Origin: Cerasibacillus sp036516575 | GTDB lineage: Bacteria > Bacillota > Bacilli > Bacillales > Amphibacillaceae | Length of the DNA stretch: 64,000 bases | Assembly (NCBI RefSeq): GCF_036516575.1 | Contig: NZ_DATBTY010000034.1 | Coordinates: 1 to 64,000 of the forward strand | Reading direction: 5' to 3' | Shown: piece after piece, positions 33,822-42,605 of the stretch | Numbering within the stretch: the stretch's first letter is position 1 | How the letters are laid out: every line of letters starts with the position of its first letter | Program-made: the position numbers and the translations under genes | The notes under the pieces: model-generated | Database searches by the model: none | What the model was told of the DNA's origin: nothing | Seen by the model: the letters and a program-made list of their open reading frames with translations, nothing else

Positions 33822-34451
33822 ATGGGAACATTACACGTACTTGATCATCCGTTAATACAACATAAATTAACGTATATTAGAGATAAAAATACCGGCACAA
33901 AGGATTTTCGTGAACTTGTCAATGAGGTTGCCATGCTTATGGCTTTTGAAATTACAAGAAACCTGCCTCTCGCCGAAACGACAGTTGAAACACCAGTCAA
34001 AACAGCAAAAGCAAAAGTACTAGCTGGTAAAAAAATTGGTCTCATTCCAATTTTACGTGCAGGTCTTGGCATGGTTGATGGTATGGTTCGCCTTATACCA
34101 GCCGCTAAAGTAGGTCATGTCGGCTTATATCGCGATCCGAAAACATTAGAACCAGTAGAATATTACATAAAACTACCATCTGATATATCAGAACGCGAAT
34201 TAATCGTTATTGATCCGATGCTTGCTACAGGTGGCTCCGCAGCTGATGCGATTCACTCCTTGAAAAAACGTGGAGCAAAGCAGATCCGTCTTATGTGCAT
34301 CGTCGGTGCTCCAGAAGGTGTCAAGAAAATCCAAGAAGAGCATCCAGATGTTGACATCTATCTAGCTGCATTAGACGAAGGGTTAAATGAAGAAGCCTAT
34401 ATTGTTCCAGGTCTTGGTGATGCTGGAGACCGCTTGTTTGGTACAAAATAA
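33822..34451 (+). CDS. upp: Uracil phosphoribosyltransferase
   Basis: A 209-residue enzyme that makes UMP from uracil and phosphoribosyl pyrophosphate. The PRPP loop is VIDPMLATGGSA near residue 130, PILRAGLGMVDG near 75 is the conserved N-terminal block and the uracil-binding C-terminus contains YIVPGLGDAGDR. AAAAAGGAG lies ten bases before ATG 33822; the upstream in-frame extension has no such site. It sits after glyA as in B. subtilis and has its own promoter and terminator. Confidence 0.95.
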   Translation: MGTLHVLDHPLIQHKLTYIRDKNTGTKDFRELVNEVAMLMAFEITRNLPLAETTVETPVKTAKAKVLAGKKIGLIPILRAGLGMVDGMVRLIPAAKVGHVGLYRDPKTLEPVEYYIKLPSDISERELIVIDPMLATGGSAADAIHSLKKRGAKQIRLMCIVGAPEGVKKIQEEHPDVDIYLAALDEGLNEEAYIVPGLGDAGDRLFGTK

Positions 34452-34462
34452 TAATGCTTTAT

Positions 34463-34509
34463 GGAGCTGTCCAATTTGTCTTTATATGACAATTGGACGC
34501 TCTTTTTTG
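34463..34509 (+). terminator. Intrinsic terminator of upp
   Basis: GAGC and GTCCAATTTGTC pair with GACAATTGGAC and GCTC with small bulges, followed by six T. Confidence 0.85.
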
Positions 34510-34686
34510 TTGTTTAAAATTTTTTTGCTTTTATCTAATGGAGATGTTCGACGCTCTATAACTCCGTGCCTAATCGCCGACTTGTATACCATAGAAACCT
34601 CAAATAGCTTTTCGTATGTTTTACCTTTTTTTTCAAACACTATAACAAGCAGTCATATACAAGTTATTTTAAAAGGAGCGGTTGAC

Positions 34687-36867
34687 ATGTTTCGTCTTAT
34701 TCCGATTATATTTGTATTAGGAACCATATTAAATATTCCAAATGACAAGAGTGAGCAACCAATACAAAATGAAGAACAAGCAATTATAATAGAAACGAAT
34801 GGCGAACCGAGTGAACATAAAGAGTATATCGAAACATACTATCCAGCGATTGAAGTCGTCCATGTTTATGAGCAAATTTTTAATGGGCTTGCTTTAAAAG
34901 GACGCCCCGATAAACTTCAAGCTATTGGTGAGCTTGATTTTGTTCATAGTATTCACCCGGTGAAGACATATCAGTTGTCCCCGGATGTGAAAGAAAATCC
35001 TGTATTTACAAATGAAGACAACATGAAGAATCACACATCATACACGGGAAAGGGAATAAAAGTCGCGGTCATAGATACAGGGGTTGATTATGAACATCCT
35101 GATTTACAAACTAATTATAAAGGTGGTTATGATCTCGTTGATTTAGATTCAGATCCTATGGAAACGAAAGTATCTGAAGGGATGCCGACATCACATGGGA
35201 CACATGTTGCTGGCATTATCGGTGCCAATGGTTACATAAAAGGCGTGGCACCAGAGGTAGAACTATATGCGTACCGAGCACTTGGCCCAGGAGGGGTTGG
35301 CACATCGATTCAAGTCATTGCAGCGATTGAACATGCTGTCAAAGATGATGTCGATATTATTAATTTGTCATTAGGTAATACAGTGAATGGTCCAGATTAT
35401 CCAACGAGTCAAGCTGTCAATAAAGCGGTTGAGTTAGGGAAGCTCGTTGTTATTGCTAATGGCAACAGTGGACCACAACAGTGGACAGTTGGTGCACCAG
35501 CGACAGCTTCAAAAGCGATAGCTGTCGGAGCCTATCAACCAGCTACACAAATTTCTTATCTCTACCATTGGAAAGAAGAAACAACAATCCCACTTCATTT
35601 ACTTTTAAGTTCTGTCCCATGGGATTTAACCAAAGCTTACCCTGTTGTCTACACAACCTTACAAGAAAAAACGTCACTTCACGGGAAAATAGCTCTCATT
35701 CCAAGAGGGGAGCGCCCCTTTTATGAATTAGCGAGAGAAGCAGAACAAAACGGTGCGGTTGCAGTGCTCTTTTATAACAATGAATCAGGACAGTTTCGCG
35801 GCTCCTTACAAGGAGAGAAGCGAATCAACATTCCAGTTGCAGCACTATCACAGCAAATGGGTCATTGGCTAAAGGAAAACATCGCAACCGAATATACATG
35901 GCTAGAAACGAAATATCAGTCATATGCCGAGCAAATGACATCATTTAGTTCCCGTGGACCTGTGACGGTTAGTTGGGGGATTAAACCAAATATCGTCGCA
36001 CCGGGAAAGGATATTATCAGTACGGTACCAGGTGGATATGCAGCTTTTGATGGAACAAGCATGGCTGCACCATATATCGCCGGTCTTCTCGCATTGATGA
36101 AGCAAGCACATCCGAACTGGACAAATGAACAAATTCAACATGCTCTACTTTCAAATGCTAGACCACTAACATCACACCATAAACAATTTTTAAAGCCAAG
36201 CTTACAAGGAACGGGACTTGCACAAATTGAACAAGCTATAAATGCCAAGACGATTATTCATAATCCTTATCTAACTTTTGGGAAAACAGATAGCCCGACT
36301 TTTCGTAAACAACAAACGATAACGATTGAAAATATGACCAACCAACCACAAACCTATTCATTTAACATCCCGGAAAAAGAACGAGGGATACGATGGCAAC
36401 TCCCACGTACTTTCACTCTGCAAGGAAGAGAAAAAAAACATGTGACATTAGAGTTAGATATTCAATCCATGCTCGCTGCGGAAGGAATCCATGAAGGCTT
36501 TTTACAGCTTCATGAAGGAGAGGAAATATATCATCTTCCGTACACCTTTATCCATAAAACAGCTGATTATCCGAAGACAAGTGGTTTTGAATTTACACTG
36601 AAACCATTTGACCCTGAAACATTTGTCTATCGGCTATATGTCACGGCAGAGGAGATTGAACAAATTGATATTACATTATATGAGGCAGATAGTTTGTTAT
36701 ATAAACAGCATCTATTAACAATTAATCCAGTTAAACAAGGGATTCATGAAGGGCAAATTAACCGTCGACAGATTCAGGAACCTGGTTTATATCGTGCATT
36801 AATCACGCTTCGTTTGGCTGATGGAACATATGAGAACAGCGAAACAGAGGTTTACATCACACCTTAG
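34687..36867 (+). CDS. Secreted subtilisin-like serine protease (Vpr-type)
   Basis: A 726-residue S8 protease. A hydrophobic N-terminus (FRLIPIIFVLGTIL) likely directs export, without an obvious cleavage site. An inhibitor-like propeptide (about 40-100) precedes the catalytic domain: Asp near 130 in VIDTGVDYEHPD, His near 171 in HGTHVAGI and Ser near 458 in DGTSMAAP. A PA domain is inserted between His and Ser (about 290-400). The C-terminal 200 residues look like beta sandwiches. This resembles B. subtilis Vpr. ATG 34687 follows AAAAGGAG; the upstream extension reads through the upp terminator. It interrupts the usual upp-atpI adjacency. Confidence 0.88.
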   Translation: MFRLIPIIFVLGTILNIPNDKSEQPIQNEEQAIIIETNGEPSEHKEYIETYYPAIEVVHVYEQIFNGLALKGRPDKLQAIGELDFVHSIHPVKTYQLSPDVKENPVFTNEDNMKNHTSYTGKGIKVAVIDTGVDYEHPDLQTNYKGGYDLVDLDSDPMETKVSEGMPTSHGTHVAGIIGANGYIKGVAPEVELYAYRALGPGGVGTSIQVIAAIEHAVKDDVDIINLSLGNTVNGPDYPTSQAVNKAVELGKLVVIANGNSGPQQWTVGAPATASKAIAVGAYQPATQISYLYHWKEETTIPLHLLLSSVPWDLTKAYPVVYTTLQEKTSLHGKIALIPRGERPFYELAREAEQNGAVAVLFYNNESGQFRGSLQGEKRINIPVAALSQQMGHWLKENIATEYTWLETKYQSYAEQMTSFSSRGPVTVSWGIKPNIVAPGKDIISTVPGGYAAFDGTSMAAPYIAGLLALMKQAHPNWTNEQIQHALLSNARPLTSHHKQFLKPSLQGTGLAQIEQAINAKTIIHNPYLTFGKTDSPTFRKQQTITIENMTNQPQTYSFNIPEKERGIRWQLPRTFTLQGREKKHVTLELDIQSMLAAEGIHEGFLQLHEGEEIYHLPYTFIHKTADYPKTSGFEFTLKPFDPETFVYRLYVTAEEIEQIDITLYEADSLLYKQHLLTINPVKQGIHEGQINRRQIQEPGLYRALITLRLADGTYENSETEVYITP

Positions 36868-37180
36868 CAGGTTAAACTGATGGTGAGAAGCGATATCCAC
36901 AATGAATTTTCTGATATTATGGGGAAACTTGGCTAATTTCAACAAAAACGTTCACAAAAATGTTACAATTAGCGCGAAGGATAAATATTATAATGGAGTG
37001 TAGGTGCTTTATCATAGATTTTGATTTTGCTTGAATTAAGCTAGCTAACAAATGTTTACATTAACCTCTCATTTTCTACAATTTTTCCATAAAAAAGATA
37101 AGGAAAATAACCATACATAGAGCGATTTGACAGGGTTTTAACCCCTTGTTAAAAAAATCACGATAATTGTAGGATACTAA

Positions 37181-37209
37181 TTGACAACGAGGTTTCCCTA
37201 ATGTAAACT
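37181..37209 (+). promoter_or_regulatory. Putative sigma-A promoter of the ATP synthase operon
   Basis: TTGACA (37181) and TAAACT (37204) are 17 bases apart, giving a leader of about 130 bases before atpI. A second TTGACA at 37127 lies next to a 12-bp GGGTTTTAACCC inverted repeat and may be another start. The remainder of the 478-base gap after the protease gene shows no gene and no clear terminator. Confidence 0.65.
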
Positions 37210-37345
37210 TGCTTAGTGTGGAACGCTGAAGGTTTCGTGATAGCATGCGATAACAGTCTTCTTTAATGAAGATAAATCAGCAGTTTGTATTTAATTGAAG
37301 TAACAACTATGTAGCTACCGATGAATAATTGAGGAGTAGAGTAAT

Positions 37346-37729
37346 ATGACGGAATATAGAAAGATGGTCATACGACAACGAAAATGGATGCTCTACCTCT
37401 TAGCTGTCATTGTACTAGGGGCTGGTTTCAGTCCTTACCCCAGATTTTTCAGTGGACTCGTATTAGGTACCGCGTTTAGTTTCTATCATTTATGGTTACT
37501 CCATCGAAATATGGAACGCTTCGGTGCTATGATTATCCATCAAGGGAAGAGAGCTGGTACGGGGACGTTTATCCGATTAGGAGGGGCTGCATTAGCTGCG
37601 TTAATCGCACTTCGCTTTGAAGAGCATTTTCATATTATCGGTGTTGCGATCGGACTATGTACAGCATATGTCATAATCTTCATAGATCTTGCTGTCCATC
37701 ACCTTAAGGAAGAGAGTCGTTCGAGATAA
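37346..37729 (+). CDS. atpI: ATP synthase accessory protein AtpI
   Basis: A 127-residue membrane protein with four predicted helices (about residues 15-35, 35-52, 75-92 and 97-115), first gene of the ATP synthase operon. AtpI helps c-ring assembly and may affect Mg2+ uptake; it is not part of the final enzyme. Sequence conservation in this family is low, so identification rests on size, topology and position immediately before atpB. GAGGAG lies nine bases upstream of the ATG. Confidence 0.85.
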   Translation: MTEYRKMVIRQRKWMLYLLAVIVLGAGFSPYPRFFSGLVLGTAFSFYHLWLLHRNMERFGAMIIHQGKRAGTGTFIRLGGAALAALIALRFEEHFHIIGVAIGLCTAYVIIFIDLAVHHLKEESRSR

Positions 37730-37792
37730 TCCCCTGAATATGAAAATATTCTTCTCTCAAGCTATAATTTTGCCTGAAAAGAGGTGATGAAT

Positions 37793-38515
37793 GTGGAAAC
37801 AAAAGCACCAATCGTAGAGAATGTGTTTGGTATTTCCTGGCTTTCCTTTAACCTATCAAATGTGTTAATGATTACCCTTGTTTCAATTATCATTTTCATT
37901 CTTTGTGTCGCAGCAACGAGAAATTTAAAAATGAAACCAACTGGCGCACAAAATATCATGGAATGGTACGTTGACTTCATTAAAGGATTAATCGGTGACA
38001 CGATGGATTGGAAAACCGGAAAAACCTTCCTACCACTTGGTCTAACGCTCTTTTTATTCATCTTATTTAGTAACGTGATTGGGATGGTAACAGTCGTCAT
38101 TGTTGATGACTACTCCTGGTGGGGTTCTCCAACAGCAGATGCTGGTGTCACGTTAGCACTAGCCATGATGGTTGTCTTGTTATCTCATTTCTATGGCATT
38201 AAACTTCGGGGTGGTAAAGAGTATGGTAAGAAATTTTTTGAACCTGTCTTCTTTATGTTTCCGTTTAAAGTCATTGAAGAGTTTACGAACACGTTAACAC
38301 TTGGTTTACGTTTGTTTGGTAACATGTTTGCTGGTGGAATGTTAACAGCACTTATTATTGGGATCGGAGCGAAAAGTATTGGTGGAGCTTTAGCGGCTGG
38401 TATACCAATGCTCATTTGGTCAGGATACAGTTTATTTATTGCCGGAATTCAGGCGTTTATTTTCACAATGTTAACGATGCTTTATATCTCACACAAAGTG
38501 GAAGCAAGTCACTAA
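37793..38515 (+). CDS. atpB: ATP synthase subunit a
   Basis: A 240-residue integral membrane subunit that forms the proton path with the c ring. Five to six helices are evident; the essential Arg lies in LGLRLFGNMFAGG near residue 170. The residue that is Lys in alkaliphiles (GNxxAK) is Gly, as in neutralophiles. GAGGTGAT (37781-37788) positions the GTG at 37793 as start; in-frame GTG 37784 and ATG 37787 lie within that site, and the ATG at 37791 is out of frame. Confidence 0.9.
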   Translation: METKAPIVENVFGISWLSFNLSNVLMITLVSIIIFILCVAATRNLKMKPTGAQNIMEWYVDFIKGLIGDTMDWKTGKTFLPLGLTLFLFILFSNVIGMVTVVIVDDYSWWGSPTADAGVTLALAMMVVLLSHFYGIKLRGGKEYGKKFFEPVFFMFPFKVIEEFTNTLTLGLRLFGNMFAGGMLTALIIGIGAKSIGGALAAGIPMLIWSGYSLFIAGIQAFIFTMLTMLYISHKVEASH

Positions 38516-38630
38516 GAATCGTTTGATTTACGAAACCTTTTTTAAAATCTGTGTTTTAACTTTAAGAAATAACATTTTTCTTAATGTAAAATAAAAAATT
38601 TTATGTAAATATAAAAGGAGGAACTTTAGA

Positions 38631-38843
38631 ATGGGAGCTTTAGCAGCAGCAATTGCTATTGGTTTAGCAGCATTAGGAGCAGGACTTGGTATTGGATTAG
38701 TTGGTGGAAGAACAGTTGAAGGGATTGCACGTCAACCAGAATTACGTGGACCGTTAACAATTACAATGTTAATGGCGATCGCACTAGTTGAGGCTATTCC
38801 TATCATGGCTGTAGTTATTGCATTCATGGTACAAGGCCGATAA
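38631..38843 (+). CDS. atpE: ATP synthase subunit c
   Basis: A 70-residue hairpin of two membrane helices that forms the rotor ring. Helix one carries GAGLGIGLVGG (GxGxGxG), the polar loop ARQPE joins them, and the proton-carrying Glu54 is in ALVEAIPI. Residues typical of sodium-binding rings are not present, nor is the alkaliphile PxxExxP. A strong AAAGGAGG site precedes the ATG, fitting the need for many copies. An intercistronic hairpin follows. Confidence 0.95.
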   Translation: MGALAAAIAIGLAALGAGLGIGLVGGRTVEGIARQPELRGPLTITMLMAIALVEAIPIMAVVIAFMVQGR

Positions 38844-38867
38844 TATTCGTTTTACTTAAAAATTTAT

Positions 38868-38902
38868 ATGGCGGGGTTCGTTTCCGAATGAATCTTCGCC
38901 AT
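38868..38902 (+). other. Intercistronic hairpin after atpE
   Basis: ATGGCG pairs with CGCCAT, with an inner TTCG/CGAA helix. There is no T-run, so it more likely stabilises the atpE message or processes the transcript than terminates it. Confidence 0.55.
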
Positions 38903-38989
38903 TACTTTATGTACGACTACAATTCAGATGATTCATTTAAATATCTTAATCGAAAGATCGTATGTTAGATATTGAAAGGAGTGAATTCT

Positions 38990-39514
38990 GTGCATTTTTA
39001 CAGTGACTTTTTGACATTGGGAGCTGTCGGAGGCCTTAGAGCAGGTGACATGATTTTCACGCTCATATTCTTCATTATCTTAATTGCTTTACTTAAAAAG
39101 TTTGCATGGGGTCCATTAATGGAAACAATGGAGAAACGTGAAGAATATGTTAAAAACGAAATTGAAATGGCTGAAAAAAGCCGACGTGAAGCAGAAACTG
39201 CCTCGAAAGAAGCAGCAGCCCAATTAAGACAAATGAAAGAAGAAGCACAAAAGATTGTTGACGAAGCTCGCAATACGGCAAAACAAGAAGAGCAGAAGAT
39301 TATCGAGGTTGCACGACAAGAAGCAAGCCGTCTCAAAGAAGCTGCTGAAGCAGATATTCAAAATGAGAAGGAAAAAGCAATTCAAGCCTTACAAGACCAA
39401 GTTGCCTCATTATCCGTTCTTATTGCTAGCAAAGTGATTGAGAAGGAAATCAGTGCACAGGATCAGGAACAATTGATCAATGAATATATTAAAGAGGTAG
39501 GAGAAGAGCGATGA
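38990..39514 (+). CDS. atpF: ATP synthase subunit b
   Basis: A 174-residue stator subunit. One membrane helix near residues 18-38 (DMIFTLIFFIILIALLKKF) is followed by a long, highly charged helix that dimerises and binds delta and F1. GTG 38990 is the start: AAAGGAG lies eight bases upstream, while the earlier TTG at 38972 precedes the site. The stop overlaps the atpH start by four bases (ATGA), so translation is coupled. Confidence 0.93.
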   Translation: MHFYSDFLTLGAVGGLRAGDMIFTLIFFIILIALLKKFAWGPLMETMEKREEYVKNEIEMAEKSRREAETASKEAAAQLRQMKEEAQKIVDEARNTAKQEEQKIIEVARQEASRLKEAAEADIQNEKEKAIQALQDQVASLSVLIASKVIEKEISAQDQEQLINEYIKEVGEER

Positions 39515-40056
39515 GTGAAGCTGTAGTTGCTAATCGATATGCAGATGCTCTCTTTCAATTTGGGACTGAAAAAAATATATTAGATCAATTAGTTGATCAA
39601 TTCCGTACTGTAAAAGAAGTTTTAATAACAAATCAATCATTCCGACTTGTATTGGAACACCCACAAATTTCTCGAGAAAAGAAGCAACAACTTGTTGAAA
39701 CAGTGTTCCAAGGGATGGATTCGCATGTTATTCACACAATGAAGTTACTTGTTGAAAGAAAACGTGTCGCCATCATTGGACATATGGTTGAACGTTTAGA
39801 ACAACTCGTTAATGATGCAAAAGGAGTCGCAGTTGCACATGTCTATTCGGTTCGTCAACTAACTGATGCCGAACTTCAAAGCATGGCACAGGCAATCGCA
39901 AAACGTTTTCAAAAACAAGAAGTGAAAATTAATAATATTGTCGACCCAACGATTATTGGCGGCTTAAAAGTCCGCGTTGGCAATACAATTATAGACGGTT
40001 CAGTAAGTGGCAAATTAGAGCGACTTGAGCGCCAATTTGCAACTCAGAACAATTGA
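39511..40056 (+). CDS. atpH: ATP synthase subunit delta
   Basis: A 181-residue soluble stator protein that clamps the b dimer to the alpha subunit crown. The N-terminal six-helix domain begins VVANRYADALFQFG, and the C-terminal part contains DPTIIGGLKVRVG and IDGSVSGKLERL, both family hallmarks. It overlaps atpF by four bases and is 18 bases upstream of atpA. Confidence 0.94.
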   Translation: MSEAVVANRYADALFQFGTEKNILDQLVDQFRTVKEVLITNQSFRLVLEHPQISREKKQQLVETVFQGMDSHVIHTMKLLVERKRVAIIGHMVERLEQLVNDAKGVAVAHVYSVRQLTDAELQSMAQAIAKRFQKQEVKINNIVDPTIIGGLKVRVGNTIIDGSVSGKLERLERQFATQNN

Positions 40057-40074
40057 AGATAGGGGTGAAATGGT

Positions 40075-41586
40075 ATGAGCATCAATGCTGAAGAAATTAG
40101 TACGTTAATCAAGCAACAAATCGAAAATTTCGATTCAAATATTGAAGTAAGCGATGTCGGAACAGTTATCGAAGTTGGTGACGGAATCGCGCGTGCTTAC
40201 GGTCTAGATGATGTCATGGCCGGTGAGCTTGTTGAATTTTCTAACGGCACAATGGGTATGGCACAAAACCTTGAAGAATCTAACGTCGGTATCGTTATTC
40301 TTGGGCCATACACAGAAATTAAAGAAGGCGATGAAGTTCGTCGGACAGGCCGTATTATGCAAGTACCTGTTGGAGAGGAGTTATTAGGACGAGTCGTTAA
40401 CCCACTCGGTCAACCGATCGATGGTCGTGGACCAATTGAAACAACAAAAACACGCCCAATCGAATCTCCAGCACCAGGAGTTATGGATCGTAAATCTGTT
40501 CATGAACCATTACAAACAGGGATTAAAGCGATTGACGCCCTTGTTCCAATCGGTCGTGGACAACGTGAATTAATTATCGGTGACCGTCAAACAGGAAAAA
40601 CAACGGTCGCAGTTGACACAATTTTAAACCAGAAAGACCAAGACATGATCTGTATTTATGTCGCTATTGGTCAGAAAGATTCAACTGTTCGTGGTACAGT
40701 CGAAACATTACGCCGTTATGGTGCACTTGATTACACAATTGTTGTAAGTGCATCTGCATCTGACCCAGCACCATTATTATATCTCGCACCATATGCGGGT
40801 GTTTCAATGGGTGAAGAGTTCATGTATAACGGTAAACATGTACTTGTTGTATATGATGACTTATCAAAACAAGCGGCAGCATACCGTGAACTTTCCCTAT
40901 TATTACGTCGTCCTCCAGGTCGTGAAGCTTTCCCTGGTGATGTCTTCTACTTACACTCACGTTTACTTGAACGTGCTGCGAAGTTAAGTGATGCTAAAGG
41001 CGGCGGTTCTTTAACAGCCTTACCATTTGTTGAAACACAAGCCGGAGATATCTCTGCTTATATTCCAACAAACGTTATTTCCATTACTGACGGACAGATT
41101 TTCTTACAATCTGACTTATTCTTCTCAGGTGTACGTCCTGCGATTAACGCTGGATTATCTGTGTCCCGTGTTGGTGGAGATGCGCAGATTAAAGCGATGA
41201 AGAAAGTTGCTGGTACATTGCGACTTGACTTAGCCGCATACCGTGAGCTTGAAGCATTCGCTCAGTTCGGTTCAGACCTTGATAAAGCAACACAAGCGAA
41301 ATTGAATCGTGGAGCAAGAACAGTTGAAGTTCTAAAACAAGGCTTGCATAAACCATTAGCCGTCGAGAACCAAGTCATGATCATCTATGCATTAACAAAT
41401 GGTTTCTTAGACGATATTCCAGTTGACGATATTCTACGTTTTGAAGCAGAATTTAACACATGGCTTGCACACAATCGCGAAGAATTACTCGCTAGCATCC
41501 GTGAGACAGGCCAATTACCAGATAAGAAAGATTTAAATGATGCAGTAGAATCATTTAAGAAAACTTTCTTGCCGTCTGAAAAATAA
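40075..41586 (+). CDS. atpA: ATP synthase subunit alpha
   Basis: A 503-residue F1 subunit with the non-catalytic nucleotide sites. Walker A is GDRQTGKT near residue 169; SVSRVGGDAQIKAMK near 363 carries the arginine finger that reaches the beta catalytic site. N-terminal beta barrel, central domain and C-terminal helices are complete. It lies between atpH and atpG, in standard order. A strong hairpin follows its stop. Confidence 0.96.
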   Translation: MSINAEEISTLIKQQIENFDSNIEVSDVGTVIEVGDGIARAYGLDDVMAGELVEFSNGTMGMAQNLEESNVGIVILGPYTEIKEGDEVRRTGRIMQVPVGEELLGRVVNPLGQPIDGRGPIETTKTRPIESPAPGVMDRKSVHEPLQTGIKAIDALVPIGRGQRELIIGDRQTGKTTVAVDTILNQKDQDMICIYVAIGQKDSTVRGTVETLRRYGALDYTIVVSASASDPAPLLYLAPYAGVSMGEEFMYNGKHVLVVYDDLSKQAAAYRELSLLLRRPPGREAFPGDVFYLHSRLLERAAKLSDAKGGGSLTALPFVETQAGDISAYIPTNVISITDGQIFLQSDLFFSGVRPAINAGLSVSRVGGDAQIKAMKKVAGTLRLDLAAYRELEAFAQFGSDLDKATQAKLNRGARTVEVLKQGLHKPLAVENQVMIIYALTNGFLDDIPVDDILRFEAEFNTWLAHNREELLASIRETGQLPDKKDLNDAVESFKKTFLPSEK

Positions 41587-41612
41587 TGCACGTCAGTTAA
41601 GATAAATAATCG

Positions 41613-41661
41613 AACGGTCTATGAAGGAAAGCAGCTTTTACTTTCCTTCAACTAAACCGTT
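41613..41661 (+). other. Intercistronic hairpin between atpA and atpG
   Basis: AACGGT/ACCGTT and GAAGGAAAG/CTTTCCTTC form a two-part stem. It lacks a following T-run; the downstream gene is essential for the complex, so message stabilisation or partial attenuation is likelier than full termination. Confidence 0.6.
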
Positions 41662-41700
41662 ACGGTGAACAGACTTCTGTTAGGAAGGATGGTGAACAGC

Positions 41701-42564
41701 TTGGCATCTTTAAGAGACATTAAACAACGGATTGATTCGACTGAAAAAACGCAGCATATAACAAAAGCGATGGAAATGGTTTCTGCTTCAAAAATGAGTA
41801 AAGCAGAAGAAAATGCGCGTTCATTCGTTCCATATAGCGAGAAGCTTCAAGAAGTTGTTGCACATATTGCTGCTAACACAGATGCAACACATCCAATGTT
41901 ACAAAAACGTGATGTGAAAAAGACTGGTTATGTCATTGTGACATCAGATCGTGGATTAGCAGGTGCATACAATAGTAATATCTTGAGAGCTTTTCATCAA
42001 ACCGTTGAAAAGCGTCACACATCAAAAGATGAATATGCAATCATTGCAATCGGTCGTGTTGGCTATGAGTTCTGTGCAAAACGTGATTTACCAGTTGTAA
42101 AAAGCATTCTTGGATTAGCCGATCAACCGAATTTTGCAGATATTAAAAAACTCGCGTCTGAAACAGTACAGATGTATACAGACGAAGAGATTGATGAGTT
42201 AGTTATTTTCTATAACCATTATGTGAGTGCTATTTCACAAGTGGTAACAACAAAAACATTGCTTCCAGTCACAGAAATGGAAGCAGGCGAAACGAGTTCA
42301 GTAGAAAGTCAATACGAATATGAACCAAGTGAAGAAGAAATTTTAAAAACGCTTTTACCTCAATACGCAGAAAGTCTTATTTATGGGGCACTATTAGATG
42401 GTAAAGCGAGTGAACATGCTGCGCGTATGACAGCGATGAAGAATGCTACAGATAATGCTGAAGAGCTTATTGGTGATTTAACATTAGCATATAACCGCGC
42501 ACGCCAAGCAGGAATTACACAAGAAATTACCGAAATTATCGGTGGAGTAGCAGCATTAGAATAA
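41701..42564 (+). CDS. atpG: ATP synthase subunit gamma
   Basis: A 287-residue central rotor shaft. It begins ASLRDIKQRI and ends with the long helix pair EITEIIGGVAALE, both conserved. TTG 41701 is taken as start because it gives the exact length of the B. subtilis protein and the conserved N-terminus, with AAGGATGGTGA just upstream. GTG 41692 or 41665 would add residues unlike the family. The middle contains YVIVTSDRGLAGAYN, a standard signature. Confidence 0.93.
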   Translation: MASLRDIKQRIDSTEKTQHITKAMEMVSASKMSKAEENARSFVPYSEKLQEVVAHIAANTDATHPMLQKRDVKKTGYVIVTSDRGLAGAYNSNILRAFHQTVEKRHTSKDEYAIIAIGRVGYEFCAKRDLPVVKSILGLADQPNFADIKKLASETVQMYTDEEIDELVIFYNHYVSAISQVVTTKTLLPVTEMEAGETSSVESQYEYEPSEEEILKTLLPQYAESLIYGALLDGKASEHAARMTAMKNATDNAEELIGDLTLAYNRARQAGITQEITEIIGGVAALE

Positions 42565-42605
42565 CTCCATAATCGATAGTTCTAAGTTCGTTAGGAGGGA
42601 AATGG

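Noticed and set aside
34387..34686. N-terminal extension of the subtilase to 826 residues
   Set aside because: It would start inside upp and read through the upp terminator; a strong site precedes ATG 34687.
38631..38843. Alkaliphile or sodium-type ATP synthase rotor
   Set aside because: Helix one has GxGxGxG and helix two lacks PxxExxP and sodium-ligand residues, so it is an ordinary proton type.
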